64,000 nucleotides of DNA, taken from assembly GCA_037013685.1 (NCBI GenBank), contig CM072886.1, positions 85,442,922-85,506,921 on the forward strand. The letters run 5' to 3'. The stretch comes from Acridotheres tristis. Lineage: Eukaryota > Chordata > Aves > Passeriformes > Sturnidae. Under the pieces are notes generated by a model that was given only the letters and a program-made list of their open reading frames with translations, searched no databases and had not been told where the DNA came from. The stretch's first letter is position 1. Each line of letters begins with the position of its first letter. Of this stretch, positions 26,122 through 36,300 are shown piece by piece. Made by a program: the position numbers and the translations under genes.

Positions 26122-26699
26122 AGGGAGCGGCCGGCCGGGCCCGGCCCAGGTCCGCCGCTGCTCTCCGCCTCGGCTCCGCTCGGATCCCTTCGGCGCTTTC
26201 CGCCGGTTCCTCAGGGGGGACGGCAGCGGGGTCACCGCGGATGGCGGGGCTGGGGCTGTCCCTTCGTCTCACTTCCCACCCCTCAGGACTGTCCCGCCGC
26301 CACCTGTTCCCGCACGGCCGTGGTGCCCGCGGTCCCGCCCGGGTCTCTCCCTGCCCACAGCTCCTCCCGGGCTGTGCCCGCTGCCAGCGCGGCACGAGGA
26401 GCTGTAGTGGCCGGCTCCAGAGGCTGACACGAGTTTGGCACGCCGCCGGCTGGCGGACCCTGCCAGGGGACGAGGGACCGGATGTCCCTCCGTGTGCCAT
26501 CGCCTGGGGAAGTGAGGGGGCCGACACAGGAGGTGCGAAGTGTCCCCACAGCCCGCCCGATCGCCTCCCCCCGCGGGACGAGGCCAGGCCTGGCCAAGGC
26601 GTGGGGATGCGTGTCCTTCCTCCTGCTTCCCTCTCTCATCCCTGCTCCGCGCCGGGCACTGCGCTTAGCTCAGGTCCTGCAAGCGGAGTAACTGTGTCA

Positions 26700-28152
26700 G
26701 AGCAACTCTACACCATGGTAATTAGCTGAGTCTTTCTGCAGCGCTAATTAACTGAAGCAGAATACCTCAATGGCCAAGCAAGCCCGTGGCATGTTTTCTC
26801 CAGTTTCAAAGAAATTTCCAGGTGCTTGGTCCTTCTGCCCTTGTGGCACAGTTATGCTAATGCGACTGTACATGAGATCATTGAAACAGCCCGGGTTAAA
26901 CTATTCAGAAAAGCCCTCCAAAACTGTGAAGCTTGGATGGTGTTCTTCCGATCTGTTTTGGCCCCTGCCTTCAGACATCTCTGTTAACCCAAATGCAGGG
27001 GTGGGAGCAGGGAGAGAGGTGAACCGATGCGCCAGAAGCTCCCTGCAAGTGGCCCAGATACAGAAAAAGACCCCCCAGAGACAAGCCCGAGAAAAGCACA
27101 TCAGATTCCTTGACATGGCTGTACCGTTTCAAATACCAAATCGCCTTTCCAAGCTTAGTTCAGGGACCTCTGTGCTGCAGTACACAGCAGTATAAATATG
27201 TCTGCTGTAGAGTTGGGGCATTCCAAAATGCAGCTTAGCTCTTGCCATCTGCTTATCTGTACTGCTCTTCTAGTGAGCCATTTTTTGGTATGCCATGTTC
27301 TTGGCTAGTCTGGGGATAGTAACATGAAGGCAGCAGCTCCGGTGAAGGCAGAAGAATGTTTGAGCACGTCTACGCAGTACTGCCTGTCTCAGTTTGAGTA
27401 CTGGGAGGAGCGTAGCTATGTCACAGGTTTTCCCACCAGGTACAATGCCCACTCCTGCTCAGCACAGCTGATTCATAGGATTTAGCAGATTTCCTACAGG
27501 CTTCTCTGAATGGTTCTGTCTTATGCTCGTGTTCACTAATATCTACAATGAAAAGTAATCTATCCCAAATGTTTGAGGAAGCCATCTAATGATCTAATCT
27601 CCCGTCATTTATTAAAGGTACATAATCTTCCATGCATTAAATCCTAATGGAATATTGACGGGCTTCATTCTATTTAACTGAAACCCAATGAATTAGTTCA
27701 CTTGTTAATTCTATAACATTACTTCAGAATGTAAGCTTATTTAACTCTGGAACAACAAGAGTGCTAAAAATCACTGGCATCCCAAATCAGCCCATTAGGT
27801 CAGTGTGTTTCCACTAGAACCTTTCCTACTTAATAAACGAGGATTAGACCCATCTAACACTTTGTGTCCCATGGAAGGAAGTGAAGGAAGTTAAATTTTC
27901 TTCAAACTGATACTTGGCATTTTCCAAAGTACTTTGTAAGCAATAGTCATCATAATTTCCTTTAGAGAGAATGCAGGAAAACAGTGCTACATAACAAATA
28001 CACAAAGTGAACACACCACCAAGGGCCAAGCTGCTTCTCCCAATATTGAAAGTTACTGCACCTTGCTCTTCACATAGTCCCATGTAGGACCATTAATTCA
28101 GAGGCATGACAGCCTATCCATTCCAATTAATCACAGTCAAGGCCTGATGACT
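26700..28152. other. Unique DNA between the CpG island and the candidate exon
   Basis: CpG density falls quickly after 26.7 kb. The + frame at 26770-27195 (141 codons, ATG start) has no recognisable domain and lies in the shoulder of the island. If the candidate exon just to the right is real, 27590-28152 would be its 3'UTR, with a minus-strand AATAAA at 27613-27608. Confidence 0.4.
27608..27613 (-). terminator. Candidate poly(A) signal
   Basis: Minus-strand AATAAA lies about 540 bases past the stop codon of the candidate exon at 28153-28506. The hexamer is common in AT-rich DNA, so this stands or falls with the exon. Confidence 0.25.
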
Positions 28153-28506
28153 TTAGAGATGAAATACGAGTGTATCAAGCTCTTGATTTAGTGGTACAGT
28201 TCCTGGACTTGGGTCCAAATCTGTGCAGAAGACGACTCTTTCATTATAAACATGAGAAATTCTACTGCTGGTCCTCGAAGGAAATGCGTCATCCCAGTCT
28301 TCCCCTGAGTCAAAACTATTACGTATTTTATCAAGTGCTATCAGTCCTATGCCAGTGAAGAGTAGTCCCTTCTTTTGATTGGGAATTTCAGATTTAATGG
28401 AAACACACCACGGCTTTCTATTGCACACAGTTACTTTCAGCTCCAAAATTCTGTTCTTGGAAAGCACTTTCCCAAATTCCTTGACTTTTTGGAAAGGCAG
28501 AAAATC
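28153..28506 (-). CDS. Candidate terminal coding exon, unknown protein
   Basis: I do not recognise the protein. The minus strand has an acceptor at 28507/28506: a long pyrimidine tract (TTCTTTTTTCTCTTCC) followed by CATATAG|GATTTTC. From that point 117 codons are open to TAA at 28155-28153. In the same frame the AG of the acceptor completes a TAG stop, so the open frame begins exactly at the predicted exon edge. The translation has no low-complexity bias and includes an acidic stretch, DSGEDWDDAF, near residue 66. There is no domain, membrane segment or motif that I can name. A poly(A) signal lies downstream at 27613-27608. Open frames of this length also occur by chance here, so the call rests on the coincidence of splice site and frame. 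It could be the last exon of a gene starting at the 40.8-kb island. Confidence 0.3.
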   Translation of the reverse strand, partial: DFLPFQKVKEFGKVLSKNRILELKVTVCNRKPWCVSIKSEIPNQKKGLLFTGIGLIALDKIRNSFDSGEDWDDAFPSRTSSRISHVYNERVVFCTDLDPSPGTVPLNQELDTLVFHL

Positions 28507-29490
28507 CTATATGATTAAGAGCATGGAAGAGAAAAAAGAAGTTAATACCTAGGATTGCACACACAGCATACCATGGAAGCACTGTCTCTCACCAAGAGAT
28601 GATTTGTCCTTCCAAATGTGATATCAGCTTATAGCAAACACTTTTTTATGTGAATCCTGTACTCATACCTACTTGTTAAAGTCATGCTAAATTAGATAAA
28701 TATTAATTAATTTAGTGTAATTTATTTTCCTATCACACAAGCAAAAATGCGGACAAGATACTAATTCCATGAGAATAAAAACCCCAAGTTAAAAAGAAAA
28801 ACCACTACTCCTCTCCAAGAAAATAGAAAAAAGAAAAAAAAACCAAAAAACAAACAAAAAACCAAAAACAACAAAAAAACTCCAAAAACTAAAAAACCAA
28901 AAAAACAACAACAACAATAATAAAAACCACCACGAAAAAACCAAACCCTATAAAAACAGGATAAATGTTGTATCTGTTATTTTCACCTTTTGTGGCTGAG
29001 GCATTATTACAAACAAACTATCTTTTTGCAGGATCATCTCCCATTCACTGCATGTTTCAATGGCTGCTTCACCCTTCCTGCACCCCTACAGGCTCGATGT
29101 CTGCTCTCATCCTCTTGAGTATCCAGCTGCAGACATCTAGGACACAGTTTTTCAACTAAATTCCTGAGTGTTTTTATTCACATATCTAAGCACTTCTTTA
29201 AATAAAAAGAAATCACAACCTGAACCTCTGCTCAGTTTACTCAGAAAAAAAATGCTCAGTTAGTGATCAGAGGGAAGAAATCCAGCTGGAGTAACTTCTT
29301 CAGCATCACCCAGAAGTGCTGTCACGGTAACAAACATTTCTGAGAGCAATTTGAGCAGCTGCCTAGCCAGGGATCAGGTACTGATTAAAACCAGATGAGG
29401 AAAAAACCTGTGAGTAGTTACTTTTAATATAAATTCTGCAATTAGGTTAGCCAGTAGTGATTCAAGGAAAAGTGTGCAACTGTAAAAAGC
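28507..29490. other. Unique DNA with a long A-rich tract
   Basis: No gene is recognised. A/C-rich low complexity fills about 28795-28950. A + strand acceptor-like CTTTTTGCAG at about 29031 is followed by a short open frame with no donor. Confidence 0.45.
28795..28950 (+). repeat. A-rich low-complexity tract
   Basis: About 150 bases consist almost wholly of A with interspersed C, including short CAA and TAA runs. Confidence 0.85.
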
Positions 29491-29655
29491 TGTTGATGTT
29501 CTATCCCAAGAAGTGTTAAAGGGCAGGGTGGATGGATCTCTGAGCCTCCTGGTCTAGTGGAAGGTGTCCTTGCCCATGGCAGGGTGGTTGGAACCAGATC
29601 TTTAAAATCTTTAACCAGATCCCTTCCAACCCAAACGCTTTTATGATTCCATAAA
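29491..29655 (+). mobile_element. CR1 LINE 3' fragment
   Basis: Short CR1 tail with CCTGGTCTAGTGGAAGGTGT, CCTTGCCCATGGCAGGGTGG, TTGGAACCAGATC and CCCTTCCAACCCAAACGC, ending in TTATGATTCCAT. An internal duplication of an ATCTTTAA-like segment sits near 29600-29618. This is the least diverged of the six copies over its final 100 bases. Confidence 0.92.
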
Positions 29656-30169
29656 ATTTGTGTGCATACACACACACATACAGATTTTCAGAACTTAATC
29701 ATACGAATTTAGGAGGAATTCCTTCATGTCAATAAGACTCCTTACTGTCAGAATCATGGACATGCTAAAATTTCTCAAAAGAAAGCTACAAATAGGGAGT
29801 TTGTGTGATTGTTTTTAATTAGCAACTCCTTATCTTAATTCTTCTTGAAAAGGCAAAATTATGATCAGTTCAGCCAGAGGCAGAAACTCATAATGGGGAA
29901 ACTTCATCCCAAATAATTACATTCTGGCACAGCTATAACAGAAGCAGGATCTCTATAAGAAAAATATTTGGCAATCTGGGCTGTGGTCACTGTGCCTTAT
30001 AGATAGATCTGCATATGCAAGCACAGAATAAACTTCTCTCCACTTCCAGAGACACTAAAATTGTAATCACTATCCTTATCTCAAGTTCACAAGACATGTA
30101 AAAATATAAACCAACTGTGAACTTTCAAAAAAAACCAAAAAACCCCTAAGTGGTTTAAAGTATTTTCAC

Positions 30170-30334
30170 ATTATCACAAAACACCAGTTTAAGTGAATAC
30201 AGACTGGAAGTGTGAATACACACAGGCAGTGAATGTTCCCAGCAGTTAGACAGTAAATCGTCTGGCCAAAGTAATTTATGTGCTTGCACAGTCTTCATGG
30301 ATATTGTCCTCCTCCCACACTTTGGCTGACATTT
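30170..30334 (-). CDS. Weak candidate internal coding exon
   Basis: The minus strand is open for 55 codons between a CACTTCCAG|AAATG acceptor (30335/30334) and a GATAAT|GTGAAA donor (30170/30169). It is 165 nt long and phase 0 at both ends, so it would splice in frame to the candidate exon at 28506. The pyrimidine tract is poor and the donor is suboptimal. No domain is recognised. It is listed because the joined frame stays open and the phases agree. It may easily be chance. Confidence 0.15.
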
Positions 30335-33300
30335 CTGGAAGTGCTTACATTTACTTACGAGCATGTATGAAGCAAGTCATGTGCTGATTCATGAAATGTG
30401 TATCGTGAAATATTGGTTAAACAGAGTGGAAGGGTGCAGGAAAAAATTTCACGATGGAGATGTGCCTACAGTTTTGCACACCTAAAGAGTGAAAGCTGTA
30501 CCAGGCTGCAAAAAAGTATTTCTAAGGGAAACAGTGAAAGTACAATCAACTCAGCCATTTAAACTTCAATATATTAAAACATGTAGCTAGGAAATTACTT
30601 CGTGTGTACACGTATAAAAAAATTAAGTAATCATTTTTATATCTACTTTGATTATCTGATCAGTAGTGTACTGAATATGTATTTACATTAATATTGGCCC
30701 TTCTGTTGCTGACAAGTGTTCATCTCAAATTATTGTTTTGGCATAGTCTTCCTTTACTGCTCCTTATGGCCATTCAAAGGTTTCCTCTTACTAGTAGTAT
30801 ATAATGATTGTAAATTATTGCTAGAACTCACATAATTTTTTTTCATTCACCTATAACAGTATTTCCCCACTCCAGGACATATCTTTTTTAATCTCAAAAA
30901 GTATGATTCATAGGAAAGAAGTGTCAAATAATTTCTGTTTTGTCTAAAATTTGCAAATGTTTTACATCTAGCAATTAACCATGAAAAGCATATTTAAATG
31001 AATCATATTTAAATCAACCCAGCATATATATGTAATATAGCTGCACAAGAGAAGCAACATGGTACTATGCTAATTTTCTGTAAAACATATTTCATTCCTT
31101 TCAAAATTACCACTCCCTGAAGTAAAACAGGAGTCCATTTTAAGTTCTGCATCATTTGAATTTGAGATGGAGCATTGAAGAAAGCTGCTTTAATTGAAGC
31201 TTAAAAGATATGGAATTGAGCCTTTAGGGAGTGTTGGGCACTTTTCTTGTCGTTCTGGTTGATTGATTTGCATGATGTGGGTGGGGAATGTTGTTGATCA
31301 GGGTGTCCATTTTAATTTTGTACTGGTTGTGTCAGCTTTAAAGTGGGGGGTGAACATACAAACTTTAGTACAGACACTGTGCTGCAGGCCAAAATAAGTA
31401 AAGTAGCACTACATACACTCTTGAAAAGTGTGATATTTAAGTCAACTCAGAATATCATATGCTGCAATACATTATTTTTAGTCTCATATTGAGTAAGTGC
31501 CTTCTCTTTTTTTCTTTTCCTGATTCACAGGTATATACACAAGGTGGAATAAAAGTCTTTAAACCTAACATGTCACTGTCCTGGGACCTTGAGAAGTACT
31601 GTTCTGAATTTAGCAGACAACCTAATGCTAAACAAGCCTTAATGATGAGACTTGAGATGTCCCCTGAAGGAAAAAAACCCTAAAGCTTATTTTGCTTTTC
31701 TGATTTTCTTTGCAGGGTATGCCAGATTTGACTGTCATCCTGTGTCTTACCACTGCCTGGTATCTTATAAAATCACTCTACTTAAGAGACGCTGGATCAG
31801 TCTCCCAGTTTGTTGTTACATACACAACTATTGCAATCAGACTTCTTTTTAAAAAAGGCAGAGCTCTGCACTTGCAAATTTTTTTGTGAACAACTTCTAC
31901 CCAGGGTGTTTAACTGGGTAACTGTTTCTGCTGCATTGCTTGTGGTACTGCTGTGACCATTATGAAAATCAAAAGCACCTTCCAACAGATGGCACACAGG
32001 CCAATTAGTGACAGTAGTGCTTCTGTGTTACTTGGTGTCCTGTATGAATGGAACAAAAAGCGTTCCCTTTTGCCTGTGTTACCATACAATGGTGTTCATT
32101 AACACTCAGAAATGGATAAAAAAAAACCATCAAAAAAACCCAGGTCTCTCTTCCCACCCACTCCCCACCCCATGACAAGGAAACTATGCTTCAGGAGATG
32201 ACTAATAGAGCAGCTTTTTTTCTAAAGGTTACAATCAATGCAAAAAATAAAACCTTAACTATACTTCTACTAAGAGGTTCTTAATGAAATGTGCAAATGC
32301 CTCAGCATTTTTGTATTCAGCATAATTCAGTTCAGTAGCACATGGGGTTGTAATGTACCTAAGGGGAGAAGACATAAAGAATTAGGTCTGGAGTCTGGGG
32401 AAGTCAAAAGCTTGACTAGACTAATTGATTTTACAGGCTGATGTTTTAAAAACCTATACAGTGAAAATACTAATGAGTTCCTTTTTTGAAAGGATGAGAA
32501 GAAGTTCTAAATTTAACTGTGAACTTTCAGTAACTTTCAGTAACTATGAGGTCTTTTGCTCCGGGTATTTAGGATACAAAGCAGCTGGAGAGATTGTCCT
32601 CCTACAAGCCCTCTAAACATATCTCAGATATATTTAGTGCTATTTGTTGTGACAGGCACAAAAAACAGTGTGTATCAAAGAACTTAAAAGCTGAATGTTT
32701 TAGCATTGAACATTCAGATGCCTGGCTCTGGAGTAAAATCCTACATTCCACTCATGGGCTGCTTCAGCAGAGTATGTAGGGAAAGTTTTCCAGTTCATGT
32801 GTTGGACGACTGCCAACACACTGAATCAGGAGTGCTTGGTCACTATCTTCAGCAGAGAGATGCCAGTACTTCCAAAGTAGTTGGAAGTGCTCCCTGCACA
32901 GGTACCTGCTAACTCTCGCATCTCTGCCTCAGGTGCTCCAGAGAGGCACCTCTGTTCACTTGGGATCTGTTTCCACAAGTGTGCTCTTGAATGTAGGTAG
33001 GATTTATGTCCCTTATTTCTGAATTCTGATCAAGACCAGGTATTCTCCAAGCTGTAGTTTCACAGCCTTGTTACTGCAAATGTGAGCGTGGTCAGGAGTG
33101 GAACTCAAGGGACTGAGACTGTGCATTGCCAACCCCAGGTGCAACCCCGAGGTCTGTAGTTTGTTTTCTGGTAAACATTAAGTTTTAGATTTAGTCCAAA
33201 TCCCACTCTAGACTTTCTAAATACCATGTTGTACCTGACTTTTCATGGTGTTCATATTTATGAACTAACTCTCATGAGAAATGATCTGATGCTCTGAAAA

Positions 33301-36300
33301 GACTGTCATTCTGTGGATTACATACATGGAGAAGAATTGAAAGAGACCAACTGAAAGGTGTTAAAATAATTCATATTTATAATTCTGACCTTCTGGCAAA
33401 GCTATCTTTTTGGAGGTTACTGAACTGTGTCAAAATATTTGCGACTTTTGAGAAGAAACATAACCTCCTGATTTTCTTCCTCTTTGTTACAAAAACCATT
33501 TCTTAAGTTCAACATGATTTCTCAAAACTTAGACTTTGAAGCACAAAGCTATACAGACAATGGTATTTTGTTTTCTTCTCCCTGAACCACCTTGTGATGG
33601 AATTCACAGTGAAGCTAATGTCCTTGCAAGGCAAAAATAGGAAAACAGTCTCTTAGGCCATACTTTAGATACTTAGATTGACTCATTCCTGTCCAGAGTA
33701 AATAGGAAAAAAATTTATTATCCAGGTCCCAGCACTGCAGTCAAGTGCTCTCGTTTCTAATTATTCCAAGCAGAGTGAGACATGTTTTCCCCTGAGTGAC
33801 CAGGTGCTTTAGTTAGAGAGTTAATAATTATCTTCTACTTTCCTAGCAAAAAATGAATGACAGAATTTCTAGATTAGACATGTGGTAAGAGTGGCATCTA
33901 ATGGCTCTGAAATCCTTAGGATGGCGGAGGAGGACATACTGAGTTTTAAAGGGTCACATATATGTGTTTTGCCATTTTATTAGGAAAGGTAGAGACAAAA
34001 CAAGGATTTTGGTTTTGATGCTCAGATGCATGTGGGTCCTGTGTGGAGCTAGTTTGCTGACATGAAGAGTTTGTGTACTCTTGGTTGACTACCATCCTTA
34101 TAAACAAAAAATATATAGCACTGTCACATGTTCCTCCTTTCCTGCCTTCCACTCCATGTGGAACTTTTATAATTCTTGAATTACAGTGTGACATAATCAC
34201 CAACAATTTCTCTGGCAGCACTATATCTCTGTAAAGCCTGATAGCTAACAAAAACTGTTTTCAAAGCAGAGCTGATCTCATTGCTGATGCTTGTCCATAA
34301 AGATGTTTTAGCATGATAAGGCTCTGTATAAACTGATGTGTTTGTTATTGAAATAAAGCTTAGGTTTTCATATCTATTCAAAAAGGAAAAGAAAAATGAT
34401 AGTAAGTTCTTTACTGGATGGAAATGGCAAAGCAAAAGAATTTTGGAAATTTTCTAGCCGCTGAAAGACTATTATAAATATGGAAAGAAACAAATTAAGC
34501 TGATAAGAGTAGGATATTTGACCCTTATGCAAATAATTCCTGATGCTTCTCCTCCAAACCTTCTTTATGAGTCAATAACTCCAATTAGCACACACCAAAC
34601 ACTGCTGTAACCTGGTATGCTGCTATCTGTAAATTTCATATTAGACTGTTAAAAAATTGTCAAAGAACAGACCACAAAATAAAGTGGCAGTGGGGGTGAG
34701 GAGGGGCAGGAGAGGTGGCAGTGGTTGTTCACAATGAGTTTAGTGGCTGCTTTTCTGATCAGAGAATTATTTGGTGCAAAATACCTACAATTATAGGTAG
34801 GGAATATTAATGGAAATTTGAATGAAATATATAGAGTTATATGACCCACTAATGACTCCAAAAAAGGGCATAAGATGAATGAGTCACTGAGTTTTAAATA
34901 TAGTTCTGTGCTGCAATAGTTTTATCATCAAACAAGACTCCACGTGAATTAAAGGGGAGTGAGGGCTATATGATGGGGTCCTACAGCTATGCCTCAGTAC
35001 AAAAAAGGCAAAGGCTACACAAGTTGTTTCCATTATAAGCAATATAAGAGAGAAGCATTTGCAAAGGGGTGACTCAGATCAGAGGGCTTTCAGTTTGACT
35101 CTGATACAGTAGTTCAGATAAATGCGCCCATTATTTTCTATAGCCTGTGACCTTTCCTGATTCATAAATAGTAACATTTATTTTTCTGCACAATATTTAT
35201 TTTAACACTGTTACTATTGATTTCACTGTATTTCATCATTTGTTCCTATTGTAAAGTTAGGCCCACTTACTAATATAAGATCAGCAGCTTTGTAAAGGCA
35301 AAGAAAATAGCAAAGTCGTGCTAGGATTTTAACAGCTGGGAACAGAAATAGCCTTTGACACAATGATTTTAAACTATTTTTTTTCCTACATGACACAATT
35401 TGTTTTTAAAGAACTGTGATGTATCTTACAGACAAATGTCTGGCAAAGCATAGTCATTAGAGAGGTAAAACAAACATAATGACCTCTGGTTTGCTGGCCA
35501 CCAAAACAGTATGGGCAAGGAAGTGAAGAATTTTACAAGGTCCTTTGGAAATATAAACCCAGAGACGATATTGCAAATGTTCTCCCTATCATTTGCAGTG
35601 CTCTTTCCGAAGGTCATTTCTAATTTCAGTCATAATTTGCATGAAGTGAAAAAGTAATTCAGATAGACTGCTAAAAGGTTTGTGGGTTTAAGGGACCATA
35701 TATTGCTATAAGCAGCTTCTGGATGCTTATATGCAAAAACATGTCACACAACTTCAAGGGATTTTCTTTGCATATTTGAAAAAGTGAAAGGAAACTTCAA
35801 AATAATGATAAAAAAGGTAACCTATTTTTTCCCCATTCCCCCTCTCCTGCATTTAGAAATATGCATATTTCTGAAGAGATAAGAAGAATGAACTTCATTG
35901 CTGCTCTGCTGCAAATGCCTGTAGAGACAAACTTAAACAATTATTTATTTCTCAGAATAAATAAAACAGCACCTTTCTTTCCCTGGAAAGAATCATTGGC
36001 ATCATTTACTGATATGAAACCACAAAAGGCCTCTGGTATTTAAGAGCTATTAGGAACCCAGTCCAGCCAGCCTTTCTCCTGTCTACAGCTTGAATGAATT
36101 GGCTTATTCTTAGGAGTGAGCACAGGATGAGAGCACAGGGTTTGCCCCTTGGCATGGGTGACTGCTGTGCAGCATTGCCCAAGCTCACCCTGTCACAGCA
36201 ATACAGCTCAGAGTTTAAGCTGTCCTTCAATCCCTAGTTTAGCACAAACTGTTTATAAGCTCTCTGGTAGCTTGTTAATGGAACAGTTTTCATTGATTAT

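Larger units (their letters stand above)
25130..26690. promoter_or_regulatory. Large CpG island promoter
   Basis: About 1.5 kb of extremely GC-rich, CpG-dense sequence with sharp edges, flanked by AT-rich DNA. The densest part is 25500-26200. It contains four GC boxes, two CTCF-like motifs, a YY1-like ATGGCGG (26240-26246), GCC/CGG triplet runs near 25891-25907 and a (CAG)4 near 25745. Donors occur on both strands: minus CAG|GTACCG at 25877/25876 and + AAG|GTGAGC at 25413/25414. The minus strand has no ATG between about 25300 and 26490, so a leftward first exon ending at 25877 would be noncoding 5'UTR. The long open frames here (up to 268 codons) are composition artefacts. Skew to the left favours leftward transcription, and bidirectional use is possible. 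Confidence 0.85.

Noticed and set aside
25519..26407. Very long open frames (up to 268 codons) on both strands
   Set aside because: They overlap each other in the CpG island, are made of Pro, Ala, Arg and Gly, mostly lack an ATG and show no domain. High GC removes stop codons.
25937..26527. 196-codon minus-strand frame with an internal ATG at about 26500
   Set aside because: It runs through the GC-box cluster and ends before the 25877 donor, with arginine-rich composition and no family resemblance.
26241..26729. 162-codon + strand frame starting at ATGGCGG
   Set aside because: The start context is weak, no domain is visible, no donor ends it, and ATGGCGG is better explained as a YY1-like site.
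25057..32640. A shared 16-mer, CATATCTCAGATATAT, at about 25058 and 32618
   Set aside because: It is AT-rich and semi-palindromic with no similarity in the flanks, so it is likely coincidence.
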